Of a stretch of DNA of 64,000 bases, positions 7,361 to 15,287 are shown in pieces. The notes under the pieces are model-generated. The model was given only the letters and a program-made list of their open reading frames with translations, was not told the DNA's origin and ran no database searches. The position numbers and the translations under genes are program-made. The stretch is taken from the NCBI RefSeq assembly GCF_003268595.1, contig NZ_CP029797.1, positions 1,323,501 to 1,387,500 on the forward strand. The letters are read 5' to 3'. Source of the stretch: Paraliobacillus zengyii (GTDB lineage: Bacteria > Bacillota > Bacilli > Bacillales > Amphibacillaceae). The number at the start of each line of letters is the position of its first letter. The first letter of the stretch is position 1.

Positions 7361-8060
7361 ATTTTACCCCGCCAAAGACAGCAAGTTCAAACCATTTAAA
7401 ATAACAATCTGGATGTTTAAAACCAATTTCTCTGAGCCAGTTAACCTGAATATCTACTCTTTCCAATTTGTTATCTTCTATATCAGGACGGTTGTAATAG
7501 TCCATTTCAACGTCTTGCTTATCCCTATTATTATGAATAGCAAGATGATCTATAAACAGCCCATCATATAATTTTTCTACCTCTGGAGTGGCTGAAGCTG
7601 TATGTTCAATATTTATGAAGATCCCGTCATCTGTTAAAAGATTATATATCTCTCTATAAAGTTCCTTTTTCTTTTCGTGCGGAAGGTGATGAATTGCAAA
7701 ACCGGAAACAATACAATCAATTGAATTAGGTGTTGCAAATTTTTTAATAGAATTACTAAGGTCAGCGTGGATAATGTCACAACGATTACTGTATGCATGC
7801 ATGTGCTCAGTAGCGGCTTGAATCATTGGCTCTGAATGATCTAGTAATATTGCGTGAGCATCTGGATATGTTTTAAGTAAAATTTCAGCTAAAAAGCCAT
7901 TTCCGCATCCTAAATCGATTACTTTTTTCGGGTTAGGGGAGAAATGATTAATTACTTGTAGCATAATTTTCGCTTGATCCGCGCCATAAGGAACTGCACC
8001 TCTAACTTGTTCTAGATAATGTTCTGTCACATCTTGTCTTTGCCAATTAGTAGTTGCCAT
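7359..8060 (-). CDS. Class I SAM-dependent methyltransferase
   Basis: A 233-residue Rossmann methyltransferase. VIDLGCGNGFL (about 47-57) is motif I, LLDHSEPMI the acidic post-I strand, and SGFAIHHLPH motif IV. The C-terminal region (HTASATPEVEKLYDGLF) is the variable substrate lid. The gene stands alone, convergent with the Nudix gene, with a repeat hairpin between them. Whether the substrate is a small molecule or an RNA cannot be decided. Confidence 0.85.
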   Translation of the reverse strand: MATTNWQRQDVTEHYLEQVRGAVPYGADQAKIMLQVINHFSPNPKKVIDLGCGNGFLAEILLKTYPDAHAILLDHSEPMIQAATEHMHAYSNRCDIIHADLSNSIKKFATPNSIDCIVSGFAIHHLPHEKKKELYREIYNLLTDDGIFINIEHTASATPEVEKLYDGLFIDHLAIHNNRDKQDVEMDYYNRPDIEDNKLERVDIQVNWLREIGFKHPDCYFKWFELAVFGGVK

Positions 8061-8293
8061 TGCCTCGCCTCCGTTTTAAATAGTTTTAAAATTTCTACTA
8101 GCTTATAATGAAACAAGTAACGAGTCAACCATATTTTGTTAATTATAATTATCGAAATTTTCTATCGGTTGATAAAAAGTACTGAATCATGGTATAAGTG
8201 TTATTGAAGCAGAGATATCTTTGCTTTTTATTTTTGTGGATTACATCAAGATTTATCATGATGAGTTAATAATGAGGGGATTTGAATTTAGAT

Positions 8294-9250
8294 ATGAAAG
8301 ATAATTTTTGGCTTGATTTACCACGGCCATTTTTTATATTGGCACCAATGGAAGATGTGACAGATGTTGTTTTCCGTCATGTAGTTAGTAAAGCAGCTAG
8401 ACCGGATGTTTTTTTTACAGAGTTTGCAAATACGGTAAGTTATTGTCATCCACAGGGACACCAAAGTGTGCGTGGTCGTTTAGCTTTTACAGAAGATGAA
8501 CAACCAATGGTGGCTCATATATGGGGAGATGAACCCGAGTATTTTCGACAAATGAGTATTGGAATGGCAGAAGAAGGTTTCCGTGGGGTGGATATCAATA
8601 TGGGTTGTCCTGTCCAGAATGTAGCAGCAAATGGAAAGGGATGCGGTCTTATCCGTCGTCCAGAAGTTGCCGCAGAGATAATCCAAGCAGCAAAAGCAGG
8701 TGGATTGCCTGTTAGTGTGAAAACAAGACTTGGTTACACCGATGTAGAGGAATGGCGCGAATGGCTTAAACACTTATTGGAACAAGATATCGTTAATCTA
8801 TCGATCCATCTTCGTACAAAAAAAGAAATGAGTAAGGTGGATGCGCATTGGGAACTAATTCCCGAGATTAAAAAACTTCGTGATGAGGTGGCACCAAATA
8901 CACTTTTGACAATCAATGGGGATATTCCAGATCGTCAAACGGGCTTGGAACTTGTTGATAAGTATGGTGTTGATGGGGTTATGATTGGACGTGGTATTTT
9001 CACAAATCCATTCGCCTTTGATGAGCATGCGAAAGAGCCTACTAGTGAGGAATTACTGGATCTATTAAGGTTGCATCTTGACCTCCATGATCACTATTCG
9101 AACGAACTTGAACCTCGTCTATTTAAACCACTTCGTCGCTTTTTTAAGATCTATGTTCGAGGATTTAGAGGTGCAGGTGAATTAAGAAATGAATTGATGG
9201 AAACAAAGACAACAGATGAAGTACGTACATTGCTCGATAACTTTGAGTGA
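8294..9250 (+). CDS. tRNA-dihydrouridine synthase, YfjN/DusC-like
   Basis: About 318 residues of an FMN-dependent Dus enzyme, which reduces uridine to dihydrouridine in the tRNA D-loop. Visible are the N-terminal [11 protein letters not shown] motif of the TIM barrel, DINMGCPVQ with the catalytic Cys, VKTRLGY with FMN-contacting residues, NGDIPDR, and GVMIGRGIF phosphate-binding residues, plus a helical C-terminal tRNA-binding domain. I prefer ATG 8294 (MKDNFW), which resembles the start of B. subtilis YfjN as I remember it. An in-frame TTG at 8282 lies only 1 nt after GAGGGGA. Confidence 0.9.
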   Translation: MKDNFWLDLPRPFFILAPMEDVTDVVFRHVVSKAARPDVFFTEFANTVSYCHPQGHQSVRGRLAFTEDEQPMVAHIWGDEPEYFRQMSIGMAEEGFRGVDINMGCPVQNVAANGKGCGLIRRPEVAAEIIQAAKAGGLPVSVKTRLGYTDVEEWREWLKHLLEQDIVNLSIHLRTKKEMSKVDAHWELIPEIKKLRDEVAPNTLLTINGDIPDRQTGLELVDKYGVDGVMIGRGIFTNPFAFDEHAKEPTSEELLDLLRLHLDLHDHYSNELEPRLFKPLRRFFKIYVRGFRGAGELRNELMETKTTDEVRTLLDNFE

Positions 9251-9251
9251 A

Positions 9252-9285
9252 AAGGAAGCAGGGGAGGACGTTTCTCTGCTTCCTT
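9252..9285 (+). terminator. Hairpin after the dus gene, derived from the GGGGACGG repeat
   Basis: AAGGAAGCAG and CTGCTTCCTT are perfect 10-bp arms with four further pairs and a 6-nt loop, followed by a T-rich stretch. The inside reads GAAGCAGGGGA...TTCTCTGCTTC, a degenerate copy of the dispersed repeat. It probably serves as the dus terminator. Confidence 0.6.
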
Positions 9286-9478
9286 GTTTATATCCTTCAT
9301 CAAATCTTTAGTAGTTTCAAGAGTAAAAACGGAGATATACTAAATGTTCTAACTTTGAGCAATTATATTTAAATGAAGAACATACGTTCCTTATCTTGAT
9401 TCATTACGGTACAATCTAGTAGGATAATTTTCTTTTAGGGAGCGGTCGGCTAACCCCACTTAAAAGGGGATGATGCTT

Positions 9479-9574
9479 ATGGGTATGTATGAGAGTTTCG
9501 TGGTGCTGATTAGCTTTGGCACTTTCTTGATTGCATTACTCGCATTGACCAATTCTATGATCAATAAAAAATAG
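9479..9574 (+). CDS. Type I toxin, putative holin-like small membrane peptide
   Basis: A 31-codon ORF with an AGGGGA ribosome site 8 nt before its ATG. It begins MGMYESFVVLISFG, continues with a single hydrophobic helix and ends NSMINKK. This matches the TxpA/BsrG-type holin-like toxins of Bacillus and relatives (M-x-x-Y-E-S start, one transmembrane helix, basic tail). Two in-frame ATGs lie just upstream (9470, 9473), but 9479 fits both the family N-terminus and the ribosome site. The antisense RNA starts beyond the toxin 3' end and covers it. Such peptides depolarise or disrupt the membrane when the antitoxin RNA is lost. Confidence 0.8.
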   Translation: MGMYESFVVLISFGTFLIALLALTNSMINKK

Positions 9575-9706
9575 ACCTCCCTATTTACCCGTAAAGTGAT
9601 TAGGTGAGGTCTGCTCCTAACAAGGATAGCCGATCCCTCTGGGGGGAACTGATTATCTAGGGCCACAGTTGGTAGCTGTGGTCTTTTATAGTTTTCTGCT
9701 AATCTT
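9566..9706 (-). ncRNA. Antisense antitoxin RNA of the type I toxin locus
   Basis: On the minus strand TGG-TATAAT (9713-9721) is a perfect extended -10, giving a start near 9706. The transcript runs back over the toxin 3' untranslated region and ends at a hairpin made by AGACCTC/GAGGTCT (about 9573-9612), followed by ATTTTTTA, which overlaps the toxin stop codon. The RNA would be about 140 nt and fully complementary to the toxin mRNA tail, as in TxpA/RatA. Confidence 0.7.
9660..9687 (+). terminator. Terminator of the toxin mRNA
   Basis: GGCCACAG (9661-9668) and CTGTGGTC (9676-9683) form an 8-bp stem with a 7-nt loop, followed by TTTT. With it the toxin mRNA tail covers the antisense RNA 5' region. 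From 9722 to 9874 nothing further is recognised. Confidence 0.8.
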
Positions 9707-9874
9707 AAATAAATTATACCATATTGATATTGAAATATAAATTATGTAATGCTTCATGTTCTAAAGATGTACAGGCGTTAGTTTTTCTCTTATTTATAAT
9801 ATATTTATCGCAACTGTTATTTCATTCTATTTCGATTAAAAAAATTAAAATGCAAAAAACTTAAGAGTAGAGTC

Positions 9875-10645
9875 TCAATCCTTTATTCCGACAACTCGAA
9901 TCCTTTTATAATCCGCTAACCATTTACCATTCTTATATAAGACTTCTTTTAAGTTGTTTTCTGCCTCGGTGATTATAAATTGCTTTGTCTCGTTCGTCTC
10001 ACTTCCAAACATATTACCTGCGAACATCTCAATCCAATTTCTTAATCCATTTTCCCCATCTAAAGGTGTTGGCCGTTCAAAATGTTGAGCAAATACCACT
10101 CTAAAACCTGCTTCTTCCATTAAAATTGAATATTCAGCTATACTGGGAAAGTACCACGGGAAATTTTTAGGCTCATATTCCATTCCTAGTACGTTAAACT
10201 GATTGATAATCTCATTAGTTATTAACTGTACATTTCCTTTACCACCAAACTCCGCAACAAATCTCCCACCTGCCCTCAGACTATTGTAAATGCAACGCAA
10301 GGCGTGCTCGGGTGGTTTTACCCAATGAAGCGTAGCGTTAGAGAACACAGCATCAAATTCATCGTTGTATTTCAAGTCTGTTGCATCGTCAACACTAAAC
10401 GTTAGATGGGGATATTTTGCCCTTGCTTGATTGATCATGTTAGCTGATTTATCTATTCCTACAACATTAACCTGATTGTTAGATAATTTATTTGCCAGGT
10501 CTCCAGTTCCACAACCAATGTCAAGGATGTGTTCATTTTTAACTGGTGCCAATAACTCTACTAACCCACTTCCAAATTGAGATACAAATACATGCTTCTC
10601 ATCATATAAATTAGCATTCCAATTATCTGAATTACTTTTCATCAT
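9875..10645 (-). CDS. SAM-dependent methyltransferase, trans-aconitate methyltransferase-like
   Basis: A 256-residue class I methyltransferase. HILDIGCGTGDLA (about 39-51) is motif I, NVVGIDKSANMI the ribose-binding acidic strand, and AVFSNATLHWV motif IV. The NATLHWV signature and the length resemble trans-aconitate 2-methyltransferase/YxbB-like proteins. An AGGAGAG ribosome site lies 7 nt before ATG 10645. It stands just downstream of the BmrA-like gene on the same strand, with a dispersed repeat between them. The true substrate is unproven. Confidence 0.82.
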   Translation of the reverse strand: MMKSNSDNWNANLYDEKHVFVSQFGSGLVELLAPVKNEHILDIGCGTGDLANKLSNNQVNVVGIDKSANMINQARAKYPHLTFSVDDATDLKYNDEFDAVFSNATLHWVKPPEHALRCIYNSLRAGGRFVAEFGGKGNVQLITNEIINQFNVLGMEYEPKNFPWYFPSIAEYSILMEEAGFRVVFAQHFERPTPLDGENGLRNWIEMFAGNMFGSETNETKQFIITEAENNLKEVLYKNGKWLADYKRIRVVGIKD

Positions 10646-10704
10646 AATTGCTCTCTCCTAATACCAAATTTAATAACTGAGAAAGTAGGATCCCTGCTGT
10701 TAAA

Positions 10705-10729
10705 GAAGCAGAGAACCGTCCCCTGCATC
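10705..10729. repeat. Dispersed GGGGACGGTTCT repeat unit
   Basis: A 25-bp unit, minus-strand core GGGGACGGTTCT. It is identical over all 25 bases to the unit at 17699-17723 and lies 2 bp past the stop codon of the BmrA-like gene. Confidence 0.75.
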
Positions 10730-10731
10730 CA

Positions 10732-12471
10732 TTATTGAGTCAATTGCTGTTCGGAAAACTCTCTATAGAGCTGATGTGATTGAACGAGTTCTTGGTGCGT
10801 GCCAATTCCGGTTATTTTACCTTTTTCAATAAAAATAATTTTATCAGCATTTATTATGGTTGATAACCGGTGAGCGATAACAAAGGTTGTTCTGCCCTCC
10901 ATTAAACGAGCTAAAGCTTGTTGAACGATTCCTTCCGATTGGCTGTCGAGACTTGCAGTTGCTTCATCCATCATTAAAATTTTTGGATCTCTCAGAAATG
11001 CACGAGCGATTGCAATTCGTTGTCTTTGACCGCCAGATACTTTCACCCCACGTTCGCCAACCTCTGTGTCAAGATCTTTTGGAAACTCTTTGATAAAATC
11101 TGCAGCATAGGCCATTTTCGCAACTTCCCACAGACGCTCGTCGGTAATATCTGTTCGATCTTCTAATCCGTAACAAAGATTTTCACGGATCGTACCTGCC
11201 ATCATCGGACTATCTTGAGAAACATACCCGATTTGACTTCTCCAGGAACGCATAGACAGCTCTTTAATAGGTGTGTTTCCAATTGTAATCACGCCTGTTG
11301 TAGGGACGTAAAAGCGTTCAAGAAGTCCGAACATTGTTGTTTTCCCGCCACCGCTTGGACCTGCAAAAGCAACCATCATTCCTGGCTGCACGTTAAAGGA
11401 GATATCTTTTATGACAGTTTCCTCTTCACTGTATGAGAAGGATACGTTACTAACATTGATGGCTTGATTGGCGATATCTAGGTCTTTTCCTTTTTGGCCT
11501 TCTTCTTCGTCAATTTTTAATATATCAATAATGCGTTCCGTGGCACCCATTGCTTTTTGTAATTGGGTAAAAAACATGGCGAAAGATGTAATCGGAAAGA
11601 TGATTTGGAAAAGATAGAGTAAAAAGGCAACAAGCGAGCCAGTGGTCATCGTTCCATCTGCTACTCGAATTCCACCGTAACCAATAATAACGACTATAAC
11701 GACCATGACGACAAGATACATCAGTGGAGCAATCAGTGAAAAAACGAGTCCTTCTCTTAATCCAAAGGAGAAAAGCTTATTAATTCTAGATAGACCTTTC
11801 TTTTCCTCTGTGTTTTCTGCATTGGAAGCTTTCATTAATCGGATTTCACTAAGTGTTTGCTGGACACTTCCTGTAAAACTTGCTGTTTCATCTTGCAAAC
11901 CACGCGATATTTTCGACATTTTCCTTCCAAGTGGCACCATAAAAAGAACAGTGATTGGAACAGCAATTAACATTAATAACGTCATTTTCCAATCCATAAA
12001 TAGCAAAATCGTAACAGCACCAATTATGGTAATAATGCCGCCAATAAATTGTGGAAAGTGTTGGGAAATTAAGTCTTTGACAATTCCAGTGTCATTAACA
12101 ACACGACTAACCGTTTCCCCGCTTTTATTTTTGTCATAATAATTTACTGGTAAGCGTAAAAGCTTGAACCACATTTTTTCTCTAAGATTGGCGACTATTT
12201 TTTGCCCGACATATGCCAGGGCATACATGGATAATCCATCGGTGACTGCCTGTAAAATAAAAACGAGTATGATGATCCCAATTAGAAAAACATTTAATGA
12301 TTCCATTGAAAAGCCATCGACCATTTCTCTTGTCAGGAGTGGAATGGAAAGCCCTACTAGTGTGGTAACGAGACTTCCAACTAATCCTAGAGTTAGTGCG
12401 ATTTTTGGTATTTTAGTAGATAGTATAAGAGAGAGAAAAGGTTTTAAAGTATTTGTTTGTTTCTTTGTCAT
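10732..12471 (-). CDS. bmrA: BmrA-like multidrug ABC exporter (half-transporter)
   Basis: About 579 residues: six membrane segments (first 310 residues) fused to one ATPase domain. GPSGGGKTT (Walker A), SQDSPMMAGTIREN (Q-loop region), VSGGQRQRIA (signature), ILMMDEATASLD (Walker B) and AHRLST (switch His) are intact. Length and motifs fit BmrA/YvcC, which works as a homodimer to export amphipathic drugs. ATG 12471 has AAGAAGG 11 nt upstream; the longer GTG start at 12483 would overlap that site. The regulator is not evident. Orthology to BmrA is likely but not proven. Confidence 0.85.
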   Translation of the reverse strand: MTKKQTNTLKPFLSLILSTKIPKIALTLGLVGSLVTTLVGLSIPLLTREMVDGFSMESLNVFLIGIIILVFILQAVTDGLSMYALAYVGQKIVANLREKMWFKLLRLPVNYYDKNKSGETVSRVVNDTGIVKDLISQHFPQFIGGIITIIGAVTILLFMDWKMTLLMLIAVPITVLFMVPLGRKMSKISRGLQDETASFTGSVQQTLSEIRLMKASNAENTEEKKGLSRINKLFSFGLREGLVFSLIAPLMYLVVMVVIVVIIGYGGIRVADGTMTTGSLVAFLLYLFQIIFPITSFAMFFTQLQKAMGATERIIDILKIDEEEGQKGKDLDIANQAINVSNVSFSYSEEETVIKDISFNVQPGMMVAFAGPSGGGKTTMFGLLERFYVPTTGVITIGNTPIKELSMRSWRSQIGYVSQDSPMMAGTIRENLCYGLEDRTDITDERLWEVAKMAYAADFIKEFPKDLDTEVGERGVKVSGGQRQRIAIARAFLRDPKILMMDEATASLDSQSEGIVQQALARLMEGRTTFVIAHRLSTIINADKIIFIEKGKITGIGTHQELVQSHQLYREFSEQQLTQ

Positions 12472-12737
12472 GCTAATAAGCACCTTCTTTTTATGTAATT
12501 TTTAAATCATGTATAAAATAATGTAGGTGAACGAAAACGTAAGGATAGTCAGTGTGATAGGTACTAATTATTATATGGTATTTGAGGAAAAAATTATGGT
12601 ACAGTAAACGTAAGCGAAAATATGGAGAAACGTTAAAGTTAAACTTACAATAACAGAAAGAATAGCGATAAACAATATAAAAGATGGGTAATTAAGGTAA
12701 ACATATTAAATAACTTTTGAGCTAGGAGAAACCAAAC

Positions 12738-13442
12738 ATGGAGAAAATTATGATTGTGGAAGATGACATGAAAATTGCAGAATTCTTATCTTCCTATATG
12801 AAAAAATATGGATATCAAGTCACAGTTGCTAAAGACTTTGAACGGATATTGGACACATTTCGTGATGTGCAGCCTAAGCTTTTATTACTAGACATAAACC
12901 TACCAAGTTATGATGGGTATTATTGGTGTAGGCAAATTAGGAAAGAATCGATTTGTCCGGTCATTTTCATTTCGGCTCGAACAGGTGAGATGGATCAGGT
13001 CATGGCATTGGAAAATGGCGGGGATGATTTTATTACGAAGCCTTTTCATCCCGATATTGTCATGGCGAAAATCAGAAGTCAGATGCGCCGAGCATATGGT
13101 GAATATGCAACGAAGTATGAAGAAAGAGTGGTTACTCAAGGAGACTTGCACTTTTATCCTGAGCGGTTGGAACTTCGATTTAAAAATGAAGTGACTGCCT
13201 TAACAAAAAAAGAAACTGACATCATCGAAACGTTGCTGGAGCGTTATCCTCGGGTTGCTGGTAGGCAGGATTTATTGGAGAAACTTTGGGATGACCAAGC
13301 CTATGTAGATGAAAATACGTTGAATGTTAACATTACGCGCGTTCGAAATAAGTTTCAAGCGTTAGGGATAGAAAATGCAGTAGAGACGGTTAGAGGCGCA
13401 GGATATCGTTTAAACGTGACTTGGATTGATGAGGAATTATGA
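12738..13442 (+). CDS. yxdJ: Response regulator of a Bce/Yxd-type peptide module
   Basis: A 234-residue OmpR-type regulator: receiver domain 1-120 with phospho-acceptor Asp52 (LLLLDINLP) and Lys in TKPFHP, then a winged-helix domain 130-230. It overlaps the kinase gene by ATGA, so the two are coupled. The gene order RR-HK-ATPase-permease-YxeA matches B. subtilis yxdJKLM-yxeA, and BceRS-like systems are built the same way. It should activate the transporter genes through the TTACA-N4-TGTAA palindrome at 14423-14444. No copy of that site was found in 12472-12737. Confidence 0.88.
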   Translation: MEKIMIVEDDMKIAEFLSSYMKKYGYQVTVAKDFERILDTFRDVQPKLLLLDINLPSYDGYYWCRQIRKESICPVIFISARTGEMDQVMALENGGDDFITKPFHPDIVMAKIRSQMRRAYGEYATKYEERVVTQGDLHFYPERLELRFKNEVTALTKKETDIIETLLERYPRVAGRQDLLEKLWDDQAYVDENTLNVNITRVRNKFQALGIENAVETVRGAGYRLNVTWIDEEL

Positions 13443-14440
13443 GACTATTTCTTCGTGAACATCTGATTCTCATTGTGTTTCAACTCATTCAATGCTTGAT
13501 GATTCCTACACTATATTGGCTTGATGGCTATCGTGGGACAGGTGTAATCATCTACGCTATTTTTCTATCCCTCGTGTTTTTAACAGCATTTCTCATCTTT
13601 CGGTACGTGAGTCGAAAAAAATTCTATCAAAGGTTACAAAATCCACTGGAAACAATGGTCGAATCACTCGAGACTACGGAACAAACACCAATATCCGAAG
13701 CACTCGATCGGTTGCTTCTGACACAGTATTGTTTGTACCAGGAAGAACTTCAACAAGCAGAAGATAGACAGGATGAGCATTTGTTGTTTATGGATCGCTG
13801 GGTTCACCAAATGAAAACACCACTTTCTGTTATTGAATTAACTGCACAAACGTTGGATGAACCTGAATCATCTAGCATTCGTGAGGAAACAGATCGGATG
13901 CGCAGTGGCTTAAATACTGTGCTTTATATGGCGAGACTTCGAACAATTGCAGAAGACTTTCAGATTAAGCCAGTCCTCCTATCCAAGCTAATCCATGAAG
14001 TGAATCAAGAAAATAAGCGTTTTTACATCCGACATCAAGTGTATCCGCAATTAAAGGAACAAAGGTCAGGTATAACAGTCGAGACGGATGAGAAGTGGCT
14101 TTTTTTCCTATTAACACAACTTGTACATAACGCTGTCAAATATTCTACTGGAAAAGCGAAGCATCTTCTCCTGACCGTTTATGAGAGAGATGAAGAGGCG
14201 ATTCTTGAAATAAAGGATTTTGGAGTTGGTATTCCAGTTGTTGATAAGAAACGGGTTTTCAAGAAATTTTATACCGGGGAAAACGGCCGGAATTACCGGG
14301 AATCAACAGGTATGGGGCTTTACTTGGTAAAAGAAGTGGCTGAAAAGCTAGAGCATGGAATTGAACTAGAAACAGAGGTGGGAGAGGGAACGACGATTCG
14401 AATCATTTTTTCAACTACACAAAACCTTACAACGATGTAA
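13439..14440 (+). CDS. yxdK: Intramembrane-sensing histidine kinase, BceS/YxdK type
   Basis: 333 residues. Two membrane helices (about 8-28 and 36-56) with almost no extracellular loop, so it cannot bind a ligand itself. His123 lies in WVHQMKTPLS, the BceS-type H-box. The ATPase domain has NAVKYS (N box) and STGMGLYLVKE (G2 box). In this family the kinase senses transport flux through the partner BceAB-type permease. The upstream overlap with the regulator gene and downstream transporter genes support that. Confidence 0.88.
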   Translation: MRLFLREHLILIVFQLIQCLMIPTLYWLDGYRGTGVIIYAIFLSLVFLTAFLIFRYVSRKKFYQRLQNPLETMVESLETTEQTPISEALDRLLLTQYCLYQEELQQAEDRQDEHLLFMDRWVHQMKTPLSVIELTAQTLDEPESSSIREETDRMRSGLNTVLYMARLRTIAEDFQIKPVLLSKLIHEVNQENKRFYIRHQVYPQLKEQRSGITVETDEKWLFFLLTQLVHNAVKYSTGKAKHLLLTVYERDEEAILEIKDFGVGIPVVDKKRVFKKFYTGENGRNYRESTGMGLYLVKEVAEKLEHGIELETEVGEGTTIRIIFSTTQNLTTM

Positions 14441-14491
14441 GGTTAGTGAAAGCATAATCGATAGTTTAAGGCTGCGTGCTTCGGCTATACT
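14423..14491 (+). promoter_or_regulatory. Putative response-regulator operator and transporter promoter
   Basis: AACCTTACA-ACGA-TGTAAGGTT (14423-14444) is a perfect 9-bp inverted repeat containing TTACA-N4-TGTAA, the motif I recall for BceR-like regulators. The kinase stop codon lies inside it. Downstream a poor -35 (AGTTTA, 14463-14468) and a good -10 (TATACT, 14486-14491, 17-bp spacer) fit an activator-dependent promoter for the ATPase gene. Confidence 0.65.
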
Positions 14492-14522
14492 TGTTGTAGA
14501 AACTTAGCAGAGGAGAATGATT

Positions 14523-15287
14523 ATGCTCACACTTACAAATGTAAGTAAGATTTACGAAGGAAAAGTGGCCTACCGTGCACTTACAGATATTAGTTTAGAA
14601 ATAGAAACAGGTGAATTTGTTGCGATTATGGGTCCATCTGGTAGTGGAAAAACGACATTACTAAATATTATTTCCACCAACGATGCACCTACTACTGGAC
14701 AAGTTGAAGTAGAAGGGAAAAATCCACATGAGCTGAAGAAAGATGCGTTAGCTAAATTCCGTAGAACCGAACTTGGATTTATTTTTCAAGACTTTAATCT
14801 GCTGCATACACTAACTGTCGAAGAAAATATCGTCTTACCACTTACGCTAGATGGTGCGCGTGTAAAAGAGATGAAAGAAAAGGCACATAAAATCGCGGAG
14901 AGTCTTGGTATTACTGCAATTATGAGTAAACGCACCTACGAAATATCAGGAGGTCAAGCACAGCGGGTAGCCATTGCTAGGGCGATGATTCATCATCCAA
15001 AGCTACTGTTAGCCGATGAACCAACTGGTAACTTAGATTCAAAAGCATCAAAGGATGTCATGAATATGCTTGAAGACATTAATAAGCAGGAACAAACGAG
15101 CTTATTGATGGTCACACATGATCCCCAAGCAGCAAGCTATTCTGACCGAGTTGTCTTTATCCAAGACGGAAAGTTGCATTCCGAAATTCATCGTGGGGAG
15201 AGTAGACAAGCATTCTTTCAGAAAATAATTGACATGCTTTCCTTGATGGGAGGCGATGGAAATGACTTTTCGTCAGTTCGCGTTTAA
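14523..15287 (+). CDS. yxdL: BceA/YxdL-type ABC transporter ATPase
   Basis: About 254 residues, MacB/LolD-like ATPase of a peptide detoxification and sensing transporter. GPSGSGKTT is Walker A, ISGGQAQRVAIARA the signature, LLLADEPTGNLDS Walker B with the family-specific TGNLDS, and MVTHDP the switch His. AGGAG (14511-14515) fits ATG 14523 better than the in-frame ATG 14517. The last 26 bases overlap the permease gene. It should bind the permease and, through it, the kinase. Confidence 0.9.
   Translation: MLTLTNVSKIYEGKVAYRALTDISLEIETGEFVAIMGPSGSGKTTLLNIISTNDAPTTGQVEVEGKNPHELKKDALAKFRRTELGFIFQDFNLLHTLTVEENIVLPLTLDGARVKEMKEKAHKIAESLGITAIMSKRTYEISGGQAQRVAIARAMIHHPKLLLADEPTGNLDSKASKDVMNMLEDINKQEQTSLLMVTHDPQAASYSDRVVFIQDGKLHSEIHRGESRQAFFQKIIDMLSLMGGDGNDFSSVRV

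Noticed and set aside
7161..7571. 136-residue plus-strand ORF spanning the Nudix 3' end, repeat hairpin and methyltransferase 3' end
   Set aside because: It overlaps two well-supported genes in other frames and crosses the repeat element.
9460..9666. 68-residue minus-strand ORF across the toxin locus
   Set aside because: It is antisense to the toxin gene and its terminator structures, lacks a ribosome site and resembles nothing; the antisense RNA is better explained as noncoding.
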